Assembly (NCBI RefSeq): GCF_051020765.1
Contig: NW_027469215.1
Location: 1 to 64,000, forward strand
Length of the DNA stretch: 64,000 nt
Direction of reading: 5' to 3'
Origin: Lasioglossum baleicum
Lineage: Eukaryota; Arthropoda; Insecta; Hymenoptera; Halictidae
Shown here: piece by piece, positions 30,201 through 41,801 of the stretch
How the letters are laid out: the number at the start of each line of letters is the position of its first letter
Position numbering within the stretch: the first letter of the stretch is position 1
Position numbers and translations under genes: made by a program
The notes under the pieces: generated by a model
What the model saw: the letters and a program-made list of their open reading frames with translations, nothing else
Told to the model about the DNA's origin: nothing
The model's database searches: none

Positions 30201-31545
30201 CGCAATCCGAACGGCATTCTATTATACTGGTAGTGTCCGAACGGAGTTGAGAAGGCGGTTTTTGCGGCGTCCTCCTTTTCCATGCCTATTTGGTGAAACC
30301 CGCTTGCCAGATCAAATACGCTAAAATATTTGGCACTACCCAGCTGATCTAAGATCTCGTTTATGCTGGGCAGTGGATAAGCGTCTGCTATTGACTTCTC
30401 GTTTAAAGCGCGATAGTCAATTACCATTCTCCATTTCTTATTTCCTTCGGCATCCGCTTTCTTCGGTACGATCCACAAAGGGGAGTTATATGGTGAACTA
30501 GAGGGTGCGACTATATCATTTTGTAAGAGTTCACACATTTGTTTGTCGATCTCCTCTTTGTGAATCGGCGGATACCGGTATTGCTTGGTATGTACGGGGA
30601 TGTCGTCCGTCGTGGGGATTTTATGTGTTACAGCGTTAGTTTTCCCCAGACGATCCCCTTGAAGGTGGAAGAGATCATTATTCTCCTCCAATAAAGATTT
30701 GACATGGTCTATCTCGTCGTGATCGAGGTGATCCATGGGAATAGTTTCCATAAGCTCATTAACGCGAGCATTACGGGACTTGGTAATGGAATGGACCCTT
30801 TTGGGTATGAATTCGAAGCCTTTCATAAGGGGTTTCGAGTATGAGTGATCGGGATGGTTACCGGAATTGCTTAGGAAATCGGGATGGCTACCGGAATCGT
30901 CGGGATGGTTACCGGAATTATTTAAAGAATCGGGATGGCTACCGGAATCGTCGGGATGGTTACCGGAATTATTTAAAGAATCGGGATGGCTACCGGAATC
31001 GTCGGGATGGTTACCGGAATTATTTAAAGAATCGGGATGGCTACCGGAATCGTCGGAATGGTTACCGGAATTATTTAAAGAATCGGGATGGCTACCGGAA
31101 TCGTCGGAATGGTTACCGGAATTAATAGAAGACGCGAGTTGATCGTTAACGATCGTCTCGTGCGCGCGGCACGCACGAGCATTGAATAAGTCCGAATTGA
31201 CTTCGGCTTGAATATTCGAAAAGGGAACCTCGATCTCTTCCACCTCCAACGTAGGCAGGGAGAAGGACGCCACTTCGGACGATGCGTTAAAGCATCGCAG
31301 GTATGCCTTTCCGTTACGGTTGGTGACTAAACAATCACCTAAGAACACATCGGGTTTTACATCTACTTTTCGCACATACCCTTCGCTTGGGCCCTTTACG
31401 TTGACGGCTATGCAGGCGGCGGTACGGCTTTCGATGGAATATTCCCGAGGATTCGAAAAGGGAATACGTAGGTTTTTATACTCTACGCATTCCTTCGCAA
31501 ATGATATCTCTGCTCCCTCTCTGAAGAAGGGGGAGCCTAAGATAC
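27277..31545 (-). pseudogene. pol: E1 polyprotein: protease C-part, RT, RNase H, integrase (interrupted)
   Basis: Minus strand, from the end of integrase back to protease, open throughout. RT shows VYLDDIVIY, RNase H shows CDASGYAIGAV and TIEKECLAI, and integrase has HHCC (HVSAYAGH...CLSCQ) and the D-D-E triad (SLDIVGP, LTDQGTNF, NGSIERSHH). A run of about 14 Glu (28920-28960) lies between RNase H and integrase, longer than in E4. It is broken only by E2 (after integrase) and E3 (in protease, ATAC duplicated). It matches E4 with few changes (RQKIS, DLRVEE). Confidence 0.92.
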
Positions 31546-33070
31546 TGTCACGTCCTGGCGGGGCTATAATAGCAAGAGAAGAGAATACCGCGGCCCGGCT
31601 ACTCTACTCTTCCACTGACTGACATTTAATAAAAGTGTTGGTCTTTTTATCAACAGACTAGGACCCGATGCCGACACCTGCATGCAGTCTTACACAGATG
31701 AAAGATGCACGCGACCCTGAAACATACGCGATAATATGTTCCACTTACTTTTACGCTTCGCTTGTTTGTCGATTGACACGAGAAATGAATTCGCAACGGA
31801 TGAACGGCTACGGTTGCGCTGATGACCTTGAATTCGGTCCGCTCTGCTTGACAGGCGTTAATCCAAATGGCTGGAAACGACCTTCAAGGATTGACGACTG
31901 CGCCAAACTCTGTCACGTCAATATTTGACAGGAACGACCTCCAATGATTGACAGCTGGCTGCTACGGTATTGTAGACGGATGCGCTCGTTGAGGAAACGG
32001 GCGTGGACGCTGTACGATACCGTGAATCTAACTCACGAATATCGTCCGCGTGATTGACGATATTTTAACTAGCGAAAACGGGCGTGGACGCTGTGCGATC
32101 CCGTGAATTTATCTCGCGAATATCGTCCGCGTGGTTGACGATACTTTGATTCAAGAAAACGGACGTGGATGCTGCGGAGCTTGCTATGCGAGCAAGTCTA
32201 TCACTATCACGCACGTACGCGAACACGTAACAGGAAATTGAATAAGGAATACTATTCGCGAACTTTCCAGTGAGAACTCTATCTCTAACTAACAACGTGT
32301 CACTTCAAACTACGAAGTTAGGAGCAAGGAAATAATAATTGGGATTTAGATTGACTCTGGTAAAACAAAGTATATTATAAACGTAAAAGAATACAAAGGT
32401 AAAGATGCTTATTATTAACGAAATCGAAATACGTACTAAGTACGAAATATGAGACGCAATAAAAATGTTTAATTGAATAAACGAAGTAATGTTTGAATTA
32501 AACGAATAAGAATACGATATTACTGAATGGTATTAGGGACTGTGTCTAAACAGTATGGATTTGGAAAGATTGTGTCTAAACAATCTGGATTTGGAAAGAC
32601 TATGTCTAAATAGTCTGGACTTGGAAGATTGACGAAAACTCGACTGACCCACTCGGGTCCCCGGAGAGGACTGAGGAAAATCGAACGTTCGTCGATGAAC
32701 AACGTTCGTCCGAAAAATGCTGACTTCGCAAAAGGGGACCGTGTCCTCTTTGTGCCGGTCTTCGTCGTAAACAGCGCGATGGCCGCCGCACTAGAGTCAG
32801 CAGTTTTCGTTCCCAGTGGTGCAGGACTCGAAAATTAAGTGGTAACCATTGGCGTACCTATTTATTTATTTAAATAAATTGGGACTTAGAATATTTTCGA
32901 GCGCTTGCTCTTGCAAGGCGTTTCGATGTAAATTTTATATGTCATATGATTAGTTGACATCATTTGTCGACCGATCATATGTTTGAAAATATTCTAAGTA
33001 CTTTTGAAAATTACCAAAAATCGAAATTTTGGTAAAGTCTAAACAAACGCGAATTGAGAACATAACCTAC
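31546..33070 (-). repeat. E3 3' LTR, U5-side part
   Basis: First 1525 bp of the LTR in window orientation; it continues at 43603-43875 after E4. It contains the stem-loop array (32536-32612) and the hairpin units. No gene. Confidence 0.92.
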
Positions 33071-34867
33071 TGTCACGTCCTGGCGGGGCTATAAAAGCAA
33101 GAGAAGAGAATACCGCGGCCCGGCTACTCTACTCTTCCACTGACTGACATTTAATAAAAGTGTTGGTCTTTTTATCAACAGACTAGGACCCGATGCCGAC
33201 ACCTGCATGCAGTCTTACACAGATGAATGATGCACGCGACCCTGAAACATACGCGATAATATGTTCCACTTACTTTTACGCTTCGCTTGTTTGTCGATTG
33301 ACACGAGAAATGAGTTCGCAACGGATGAACAGCTACGGTTGCGCTGATGGCCTTGAATTCGGTCCTCTCTGCTTGACAGGCGTTGATCCAAATGGCTGGA
33401 AACGACCTTCAAGGATTGACGACTGCGCCAAACTCTGTCACGTCAATATTTGACAGGAACGACCTCCAATGATTGACAGCTGGCTGCTACGGTATTGTAG
33501 ACGGATGCGCTCGTTGAGGAAACGGGCGTGGACGCTGTACGATACCGTGAATCTAACTCACGAATATCGTCCGCGTGATTGACGATATTTTAACTAGCGA
33601 AAACGGGCGTGGACGCTGTGCGATCCCGTGAATTTATCTCGCGAATATCGTCCGCGTGGTTGACGATATTTTGATTCGAGAAAACGGACGTGGATGCTGC
33701 GGAGCTTGCTATGCGAGCAAGTCTATCACTATCACGCACGTACGCGAACACGTAACAGGAAATTGAATAAGGAATACTATTCGCGAACTTTCCAGTGAGA
33801 ACTCTATCTCTAACTAACAACGTGTCACTTCAAACTACGAAGTTAGGAGCAAGGAAATAATAATTGGGATTTAGATTGACTCTGGTAAAACAAAGTATAT
33901 TATAAACGTAAAAGAATACAAAGGTAAAGATGCTTATTATTAACGAAATCGAAATACGTACTAAGTACGAAATATGAAACGCAATAAAAATGTTTAATTG
34001 AATAAACGAAGTAATATTTGAATTAAACGAATAAGAATACGATATTACTGAATGGTATTAGGGACTGTGTCTAAACAGTATGGATTTGGGAAGATTGTGT
34101 CTAAACAATCTGGATTTGGAAAGACTATGTCTAAATAGTCTGGACTTGGAAGATTGACGAAAACTCGACTGACCCACTCGGGTCCCCGGAGAGGACTGAG
34201 GAGAATCGAACGTTCGTCGACGAATAACGTTCGTCCGAAAAATGCTGACTTCGCAAAAGGGGACCGTGTCCTCTTTGTGCCGGTCTTCGTCGTAAACAGC
34301 GCGATGGCCGCCGCACTAGAGTCAGCAGTTTTCGTTCCCAGTGGTGCAGGACTCGAAAATTAAGTGGTAACCATTGGCGTACCTATTTATTTATTTAAAT
34401 AAATTGGGACTTAGAATATTTTCGAGCGCTTGCTCTTGCAAGGCGTTTCGATGTAAATTTATATGTCATATGATTAGTTGACATCATTTGTCGACCGATC
34501 ATATGTTTGAAAATATTCTAAGTACTTTTGAAAATTACCAAAAATCGAAATTTTGGTAAAGTCTAAACAAACGCGAATTGAGAACATAACCTACAAATTT
34601 TTAGGTTAGTTTCATGATTTTCGCTCACGAGTCCAATGATATTTCAATCTTCGAGTTTGGGCCATTTTTGGCTATTTTAGGATTTTGACAGATTTTGGAT
34701 TTTAGGTTATGTTGATGGATTTCGATCAGATGTACGTGGTGTTAAGGATTCATTGTTATGAAGGATTTTTAGGAGTTTTGGAATCTTTAAAGGGGAACGC
34801 TCGCTCTTATGTATCTAATTTTACATGTAGTCTTAAAGCTAACGTCGGAGGTGCGACCGACGTCACA
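33071..34867 (-). repeat. E4 3' LTR
   Basis: 1797 bp. It shares GGATTTGGGAAGATTG and GAGAAATGAGTTCGC variants with the E4 5' LTR. Confidence 0.93.
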
Positions 34868-35045
34868 CCTCCCCCCTTAGAGAAGAGATTTCACGCAGTG
34901 GAATCTCTGCCTCTGGGTGGCGGTAGACAGGATGCACTGAAATGTCATCCCTGTCTCGCAACGCTGGGTCAAGGGAATCGCAAATTAACGTTCGTTTCGT
35001 CAAGGGAGGACGGGTTCGGAATTCTCCGACACTGGCACTATCACT
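34868..35045 (-). pseudogene. Envelope-tail relic + polypurine tract (E4)
   Basis: 178 bp equivalent to E2 25378-25555, ending with the polypurine tract at 34868-34878. It is non-coding here. The junction with the Cys-rich ORF's 3' end is at 35045/35046. Confidence 0.85.
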
Positions 35046-35054
35046 GGTTTCCGC

Positions 35055-38000
35055 TTAAATGTCACCATTGTCTGAATCGGTGTCATCGCTGGAACTATCG
35101 GATATCCAGTCAGGGTCGTCCCGTTGTGCGATCCATCTTGCCGATAGAATCTGTCCGCAAGGGATGCACTCCAATACTGGTGTTTCGGTGCATAGCCTTA
35201 TTCCGCAATACTCGCATCTATTTGGGATGTTATACATCCGCTGATGCTCCCATCGTTCCACTCTAACAATTCGGGTGTATTGGCTGCAGTTGCGGCACAG
35301 CAACTTGCCGTTGCAAGCCACTCGAACTATCCCATTGTAACAGATAGTGTTGTTGTATCGTCTCATGTATCGGTGAGCTTTCAGCACGGTCGGCCGTCTT
35401 CCTCCCATCGGTCCGCACATCTTTCTGTCGTGGATAGCTATGGGATCCGCAATGTGACTCGGAGCTTGATCGGATGAGGAGTGAAGAGTCTCGTAAGCTG
35501 ACTCCTCTGGTTGGACCCTTGGCTCGCTATCGTCTTTCTTAGAAGGATCAGAGATTAAGTTTGCAGTTACAATATTTCGCTGACGCGTGTCCTGTCTCGG
35601 GCTACCTGGAAGACGTTTAATCTTATTTGCATGGACAATTTTGAAATGGTTTCCTATTCGTAATTTGACATTGTTCGTATCAAGCATTTCTATTATCTCA
35701 TGCGGTCCAGTATATTGCGCGTCGAATTTTCCTTTACGAGGTTCTTTTAACAAGTATACCTGTTCGCCTACCGTGAACTGCACGGGGTTAATCTTCCTAT
35801 CATAATAAGTCTTTGATTTCTGCTTTGCCGCTACTAAATTATCGCGCGCGCGGGATTGTGTCTCGTTTATCTTTCTTTGTAGGTCAAAGAGGTAACCTGC
35901 GTAGGACTCGTTCTCTACTGCGTAGAGATGGGAATCAGAGGAAGGAACACGGGCCAGGGAACCGAATACCAACTCGTGTGGGGTGAAGTCTGTTCCCTCG
36001 TGTACGCTGGTATTGTAGCTAAACATTGCCAAGTTTATCCATTTATCCCAGTTATTTTTGTTGACGTACTGCTTCAAATATTCCGTCAGTACATGATGCG
36101 ATCTCTCAATGGATCCGTTGCTTTGTGGATGGAAAGCAGTGGTTTGGAGGCGTGTAATCCTGAATCTTTTTGCGATAGCCTTCATAAGGGAGCTTGTGAA
36201 GTTAGTCCCTTGATCCGTTAATATTGCCTTAGGCGTTCCAAAGCGACATATCAGGTGGTCGATGAAGGCGTTTGCTGTACTGACGGAGTCGGTAGATTTG
36301 AGCGGCACTGCGACGGAGTATTTTGTAAGAAGGTCTTGCATCGTCATTACATACGTGTTGCCATCTTCGGTAGTGGGTAATGGTCCCACGATGTCTAGCG
36401 AGACCTTATCAAACGCCCTGCCGGGCGTATCCGTTAACTTCATTGGTAGGCGAGTTTTTACTCTTGTTAACTTGTTACGCTGGCAACTCAGGCAATTGTT
36501 AACGTAGTTGGTTACGTCCTTTTTGAGGCTGTTCCACCAGTATTTTTCTCTTATCCTTTTGTATGTCTTGGTTATGCCTTTATGGCCGGCATACGCTGAT
36601 ACATGGTTCTCCGTGATGATCTCCATCCTTCTATCCTCAGCGGGGATTTGGACCTCGTTCGAACAGAGAAATATTTGGACTGGTGTGTCCTCGAATGTTT
36701 CTGTGAGTAGATTGATCACGTATTCTCTCGACAAATGGTCGAGGAATGTTTTAGAGATTGAAAAGGATTCCAACGCGAGCTCGTTGACAACGTCGATCAA
36801 CGTTCTAAGACATTCTTTGAGGTCGTCTGCAGATACCTCATGAAGCGGCGATTGTTTAATCGGTATCTGGATTAACTTGTATTTACCGTGATCTGTTACC
36901 CTAGCTCTATGTAGGAGTAAGTCTTGGGATTTGGCCAGTTTGCCTTGTCTATAGAGATCTACGGCCCCGAGATCGATGGGCCGTCCGTCCATCGTTATGA
37001 AGCAAACTAAGTTGTCCTTTCTCATTATTAATCGGTCTCTTGTATGAATTATTCTTCTTCTACGTGGTGTAGGATTGCTTTCTTCTTCTTCTTCTTCTTC
37101 TTCTTCTTCTTCTGAGGGAATACTCTCTTCTCGCTCATCGAAGACATCTGGTCCGGTCAAGGAAGGCGGAAATATAGGAGAAAAGGAAAGAGTTTCTTCG
37201 ACTCCCAGATCCCGTAGTAATCCTTGATCGGCGATTGAAATAAGAGGCGGGGATGCTGCGCGGGGGTCATCAGAATGCGATGGCGTACCCATCGATGGTC
37301 CCGGTGACGAGGCTGCCGATGATCTTCTCCTTTTTGGGGGCATTGACTTCGGTGGAGGCATGAGAATTGAATCGTCTCTATCTTTCTTCCTGCGGCGTGC
37401 GTCGAAAAGAGGAGTCCCCGGGCTTGACAATGGCGTCCTAGGCGGAGTCGTTTCCTCTGAATCGGTCCATGAGATGGGCAATGCCACCGGATTCCGGGAT
37501 AGGGCATCCGCATTAGAGTTGGCTCTGCCAGGTTTGTAGATAACCTGGTATTCGAACTCTGCCAATTTTAATCTCCACCGGAGGAGCCGGGATGTGGGAT
37601 CCTTTACGGATGTCATCCACACCAGCGGTCTGTGATCGGTGATGAGTAAGAATTTCCTGCCGTAAATGTACGGGCGGAAATATTGGACGGCGAATATTAT
37701 GGCTAAACACTCCTTTTCTATTGTGGAGTAGTTTAGTTCAGCGCCGTGAAGGATACGTGACGCGTACGCGATAGGGCGATCCTTTCCCACGTCGCCTTGG
37801 CTTAGGACAGCGCCGATCGCGTACCCTGAGGCGTCGCACGTTACGTTGAATGGTTTCCCAAAATCTGGGTACTGGAGGACAGGCTCCGTACACAATGCCT
37901 GTCGTAAAGTCTCGAAGGCTTCCTCCTGCTTTGACCCCCACACGAATTTCGTATCCTTGGTAAGGAGTTGGGTGAGGGGTTTGGAAATATGAGCGAATCT

Positions 38001-40109
38001 ATCTATGAATCTGCGGTAATAGCCCGCTAGACCTAAAAATTCGCGGACGTTCTTTGCGTTTTTCGGTCGAGGATAATTTTGGACCGCGTTAATTTTTTTA
38101 GGGCATGGCCGTACGCCATCCTCGCTAATCTGGTGTCCTAGGTAAGCTACCTCTCTGTGCAAAAACCCGCATTTAGACGGTTGTAATTTCAAATTGGCGG
38201 CTCTCAATCGGCGAGCCAATTTATCAAATTTCGCTTTGTGTTCTTCTAGGGAACGCGCGTATATGACTATATCGTCAAGATAAACGAAGAGTTCGTTACC
38301 CTGGAGACCGGTTAGGATCGTATCCATTAGTCGCTGGAACGTAGCCGGCGCATTACGCAATCCGAACGGCATTCTATTATACTGGTAGTGTCCGAACGGA
38401 GTTGAGAAGGCGGTTTTTGCGGCGTCCTCCTTTTCCATGCCTATTTGGTGAAACCCGCTTGCCAGATCAAATACGCTAAAATATTTGGCACTACCCAGCT
38501 GATCTAAGATCTCGTTTATGCTGGGCAGTGGATAAGCGTCTGCTATTGACTTCTCGTTTAAAGCGCGATAGTCAATTACCATTCTCCATTTCTTATTTCC
38601 TTCGGCATCCGCTTTCTTCGGTACGATCCACAAAGGGGAGTTATACGGTGAACTAGAGGGTGCGACTATATCATTTTGTAAGAGTTCACACATTTGTTTG
38701 TCGATCTCCTCTTTGTGAATCGGCGGATACCGGTATTGCTTGGTATGTACGGGGATGTCGTCCGTCGTGGGGATTTTATGTGTTACAGCGTTAGTTTTCC
38801 CCAGACGATCCCCTTGAAGGTGGAAGAGATCATTATTCTCCTCCAATAAAGATTTGACATGGTCTATCTCGTCGTGATCGAGGTGATCCATGGGAATAGT
38901 TTCCATAAGCTCATTAACGCGAGCATTACGGGACTTGGTAATGGAATGGACCCTTTTGGGTATGAATTCGAAGCCTTTCATAAGGGGTTTCGAGTATGAG
39001 TGATCGGGATGGTTACCGGAATTGCTTAGGAAATCGGGATGGCTACCGGAATCGTCGGGATGGTTACCGGAATTATTTAAAGAATCGGGATGGCTACCGG
39101 AATCGTCGGGATGGTTACCGGAATTATTTAAAGAATCGGGATGGCTACCGGAATCGTCGGGATGGTTACCGGAATTATTTAAAGAATCGGGATGGCTACC
39201 GGAATCGTCGGAATGGTTACCGGAATTAATAGAAGACGCGAGTTGATCGTTAACGATCGTCTCGTGCGCGCGGCACGCACGAGCATTGAATAAGTCCGAA
39301 TTGACTTCGGCTTGAATATTCGAAAAGGGAACCTCGATCTCTTCCACCTCCAACGTAGGCAGGGAGAAGGACGCCACTTCGGACGATGCGTTAAAGCATC
39401 GCAGGTATGCCTTTCCGTTACGGTTGGTGACTAAACAATCACCTAAGAACACATCGGGTTTTACATCTACTTTTCGCACATACCCTTCGCTTGGGCCCTT
39501 TACGTTGACGGCTATGCAGGCGGCGGTACGGCTTTCGATGGAATATTCCCGAGGATTCGAAAAGGGAATACGTAGGTTTTTATACTCTACGCATTCCTTC
39601 GCAAATGATATCTCTGCTCCCTCTCTGAAGAAGGGGGAGCCTAAGATACCATCTATATTAATTGGAAAACTGTCAGGCAGAACGTGTAGCGTGACTTTAA
39701 TGGAATCTGCTAGCTCCGCATTGATATAACCGAGGGTCGCAATTTCTCCTTCTGTCACGCCATGGACGTGTATGACGCTGTCAGTTTTTAGATGAACGTC
39801 AGATTTGATACCAGACGCTCGGATTAAGTTGACCTCGGACCCGGTGTCCAAGAGGAACTCACACTCTTTTGAGAAGAGTGACGATTTTGCTTTTATTCGA
39901 GGGATAGGGGAGTCCGGCGCGAGATTTATTGCCGAGACTAATTTCGCGGATGGTCGTTCATTCTGCTGACCGTCCGGGTTATCTCTCCTATCTACTCGAA
40001 TTTCATCTACTGCTGGTCGTCGCTGATGACGGCCAGCTGTGTTGCCTTTTGGCGATTCTCTTGGGATGCCTCCCGTCCTTTGGTCGCGTTTGTCGGGAGG
40101 CTTGATTCG
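35055..40109 (-). CDS. pol: Pol polyprotein: PR-RT-RNase H-integrase-Cys-rich domain (E4)
   Basis: Read by -1 frameshift from gag. Counting from 39851: protease DTG at residues 2-4; linker (PDVFLGDCLVTN) about 125-185; HPD repeats about 210-285; RT about 330-600 with YLDD near 520; RNase H about 660-770 (CDASGYAIGAV, ITDHRPL); a Pro/Ser/Glu-rich insert with a poly-Glu run near 915; integrase with the HHCC zinc finger about 1080-1125 and catalytic D near 1150, D near 1208, E near 1247; C-terminal YLLKEPRKGKF segment about 1365-1380; Cys-rich domain 1478-1598. No interruptions. It would copy RNA to DNA and insert it. The Cys-rich extension is unusual for gypsy pol. Its homologue in T2 has its own ATG, so separate translation from the internal MCG is possible here too. 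Confidence 0.95.
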   Translation of the reverse strand, partial: RIKPPDKRDQRTGGIPRESPKGNTAGRHQRRPAVDEIRVDRRDNPDGQQNERPSAKLVSAINLAPDSPIPRIKAKSSLFSKECEFLLDTGSEVNLIRASGIKSDVHLKTDSVIHVHGVTEGEIATLGYINAELADSIKVTLHVLPDSFPINIDGILGSPFFREGAEISFAKECVEYKNLRIPFSNPREYSIESRTAACIAVNVKGPSEGYVRKVDVKPDVFLGDCLVTNRNGKAYLRCFNASSEVASFSLPTLEVEEIEVPFSNIQAEVNSDLFNARACRAHETIVNDQLASSINSGNHSDDSGSHPDSLNNSGNHPDDSGSHPDSLNNSGNHPDDSGSHPDSLNNSGNHPDDSGSHPDFLSNSGNHPDHSYSKPLMKGFEFIPKRVHSITKSRNARVNELMETIPMDHLDHDEIDHVKSLLEENNDLFHLQGDRLGKTNAVTHKIPTTDDIPVHTKQYRYPPIHKEEIDKQMCELLQNDIVAPSSSPYNSPLWIVPKKADAEGNKKWRMVIDYRALNEKSIADAYPLPSINEILDQLGSAKYFSVFDLASGFHQIGMEKEDAAKTAFSTPFGHYQYNRMPFGLRNAPATFQRLMDTILTGLQGNELFVYLDDIVIYARSLEEHKAKFDKLARRLRAANLKLQPSKCGFLHREVAYLGHQISEDGVRPCPKKINAVQNYPRPKNAKNVREFLGLAGYYRRFIDRFAHISKPLTQLLTKDTKFVWGSKQEEAFETLRQALCTEPVLQYPDFGKPFNVTCDASGYAIGAVLSQGDVGKDRPIAYASRILHGAELNYSTIEKECLAIIFAVQYFRPYIYGRKFLLITDHRPLVWMTSVKDPTSRLLRWRLKLAEFEYQVIYKPGRANSNADALSRNPVALPISWTDSEETTPPRTPLSSPGTPLFDARRRKKDRDDSILMPPPKSMPPKRRRSSAASSPGPSMGTPSHSDDPRAASPPLISIADQGLLRDLGVEETLSFSPIFPPSLTGPDVFDEREESIPSEEEEEEEEEEESNPTPRRRRIIHTRDRLIMRKDNLVCFITMDGRPIDLGAVDLYRQGKLAKSQDLLLHRARVTDHGKYKLIQIPIKQSPLHEVSADDLKECLRTLIDVVNELALESFSISKTFLDHLSREYVINLLTETFEDTPVQIFLCSNEVQIPAEDRRMEIITENHVSAYAGHKGITKTYKRIREKYWWNSLKKDVTNYVNNCLSCQRNKLTRVKTRLPMKLTDTPGRAFDKVSLDIVGPLPTTEDGNTYVMTMQDLLTKYSVAVPLKSTDSVSTANAFIDHLICRFGTPKAILTDQGTNFTSSLMKAIAKRFRITRLQTTAFHPQSNGSIERSHHVLTEYLKQYVNKNNWDKWINLAMFSYNTSVHEGTDFTPHELVFGSLARVPSSDSHLYAVENESYAGYLFDLQRKINETQSRARDNLVAAKQKSKTYYDRKINPVQFTVGEQVYLLKEPRKGKFDAQYTGPHEIIEMLDTNNVKLRIGNHFKIVHANKIKRLPGSPRQDTRQRNIVTANLISDPSKKDDSEPRVQPEESAYETLHSSSDQAPSHIADPIAIHDRKMCGPMGGRRPTVLKAHRYMRRYNNTICYNGIVRVACNGKLLCRNCSQYTRIVRVERWEHQRMYNIPNRCEYCGIRLCTETPVLECIPCGQILSARWIAQRDDPDWISDSSSDDTDSDNGDI
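38996..39236 (-). repeat. Coding minisatellite, 51-bp units (E4)
   Basis: Four units of the SGNHPDDSGSHPD type between protease and RT. The last unit reads HPDFLSN, a variant specific to pol forms; envelope forms have HPDTLKN. Confidence 0.9.
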
Positions 40110-41314
40110 TTTCCCGACTCATTTCTACTGTAATATTCGCGGCGGCGACATTCGTGTATGTCATGTCCCGTGCGCTTACAATATTTACAATACTTCCGAT
40201 TCTCCGTAGGAAAGCGATCGCGACCTGGGGACTGGGAAGCGCGATCTTCGCGTTTATACGTTTCGCGCTGATTTGATTGCGACGGTTCGTGACGTCGCGG
40301 AGGAGGAGAGCGATACGCGTCTCTGTTATCGGGTTTCCTGTCTCGCCAGGATTCACGAGGTGAAAAGGAAGGTCGTTGATCTTTCCTTTCCGAAGATCTG
40401 TTGCGCTGCTCTGGCGCATTCCTATCATAATAAGAGTTGCTTGATCGCTCTGGTGTGCGATTACGAGAGTCGGAGAATGCAACGCGGCGTCCGTCGTCGC
40501 GATAACGAACACGGTCAAGCTCGTACTGTTTGTACGCGGTTACTGCTTCATCGAATATTTTCTGTAATTCGAGTGACGCACAGAGCCTGACCTCGGCTCG
40601 AAGCGCTGGGATAAGACCACGCATGAAACAATCAATTGTGAATTTATCAATCTCGTCTAGATTGGGGACCCCGCGGCCTGAATCTATGATCGCCGTTCTA
40701 AGGTCCTTTACTCGCGTAATATAATTCAACACGTGCTCGGACTGTCCCTGGTGTATCGAAGCTAATTCTCCGCGATACTGATCGATGAATTTATATGGGC
40801 CTAGTACATCTTTCAGGCGGTTGCACAATTCAGAGATTGTGTTAATATTTACGTCTTCAATCGCGGCGTATGCCTGTCCTCTAAGCTTATTGCATACTAA
40901 TCTAGTGAGGGTACGCTCAGCTGTGGCTGGAACAGCTTCCAAGGCTCGCTTGCACGCGCGAACGAATTGTAGCACGGTTATGGAGGTGCCGTCAAAGGTA
41001 GGCACAAGTTCAACCGCTTGTTTAACGGTGAAATTCGAAGAATCGTGCATTATGGGTTCGCGGGGCGCAACGACTGGGCTAGCTGGAATTGATTGAGAAT
41101 CTCTGGCCGATCGGATTTCTGCTATCTCGCGGCGTATATCCTCGTACGTTACTCTTTGCTCACGCGTTTCTGTTTCGTATTGCAATTTGAGTTGAGTCAA
41201 CGCGGCGGTTTGATTAATGAGAGCTGCTTCTCTACGAGCTAAATCTTTCTGGAATTCAATTAATTCCTCTTCCGTAGGAGGAACCTTCTTTCTAGCCTCG
41301 CTACGCGTTTCCAT
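40007..41314 (-). CDS. gag: Gag polyprotein (E4)
   Basis: 435 residues with the same domain layout as E2 gag, including the knuckle CKYCKRTGHDIHEC. Variants: PDNRDAY, ENRKYC, SRN. It shares ENRKYC and SRN with envelope-form E5 rather than with pol-form E1. It precedes pol with a 112-nt overlap. Confidence 0.95.
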   Translation of the reverse strand: METRSEARKKVPPTEEELIEFQKDLARREAALINQTAALTQLKLQYETETREQRVTYEDIRREIAEIRSARDSQSIPASPVVAPREPIMHDSSNFTVKQAVELVPTFDGTSITVLQFVRACKRALEAVPATAERTLTRLVCNKLRGQAYAAIEDVNINTISELCNRLKDVLGPYKFIDQYRGELASIHQGQSEHVLNYITRVKDLRTAIIDSGRGVPNLDEIDKFTIDCFMRGLIPALRAEVRLCASLELQKIFDEAVTAYKQYELDRVRYRDDGRRVAFSDSRNRTPERSSNSYYDRNAPEQRNRSSERKDQRPSFSPRESWRDRKPDNRDAYRSPPPRRHEPSQSNQRETYKREDRASQSPGRDRFPTENRKYCKYCKRTGHDIHECRRREYYSRNESGNESSLPTNATKGREASQENRQKATQLAVISDDQQ

Positions 41315-41801
41315 GATTGCGTCGCTTGAAAATTTCTAAGTATGAAATTCGCGAAAAATAATCCGACTATATAACGTGGGCGAAGGGGCGTTTTCTAAAC
41401 CGCCCGTCGCACTTTAACGTTCACTAAAACTCTCGATGAATTTGTACTGAGTACGAACATCGCGAAAAATAATTTGAGTATGTAACGTGGGCGAAAGGGC
41501 ATTTCCTTCACTGCCCGTCGCACTTTTAACTGACACTTTGCTTTCACGGACTCTAAGTCTACTGCGTTAAATTGTCAAACAATGATGGAACGCGCAGGGG
41601 TTCGCGTGCTAACACTGATTCTATTTTTATTCCTCGATGCCGTGCTTCTAACATCGGTGACCAACGACTGTCCTACCGACTGCGCCAAATTTGTCACAAC
41701 AAATTTTGGCAGAGGTAGGACACATGACGTATCCTACAAGAGTGTTGACGGTGTCTTCTAACATCGGTGACCAACGAGTGTCCTACCGACTGCGCCAAAT
41801 T
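41315..41801 (-). promoter_or_regulatory. E4 leader with tandem primer-binding sites
   Basis: Primer-binding sites at 41780-41797 and 41670-41687 (minus), 110 bp apart, then duplicated stem-loops before gag. No gene. The plus-strand ORFs here are antisense and not supported. Confidence 0.8.
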
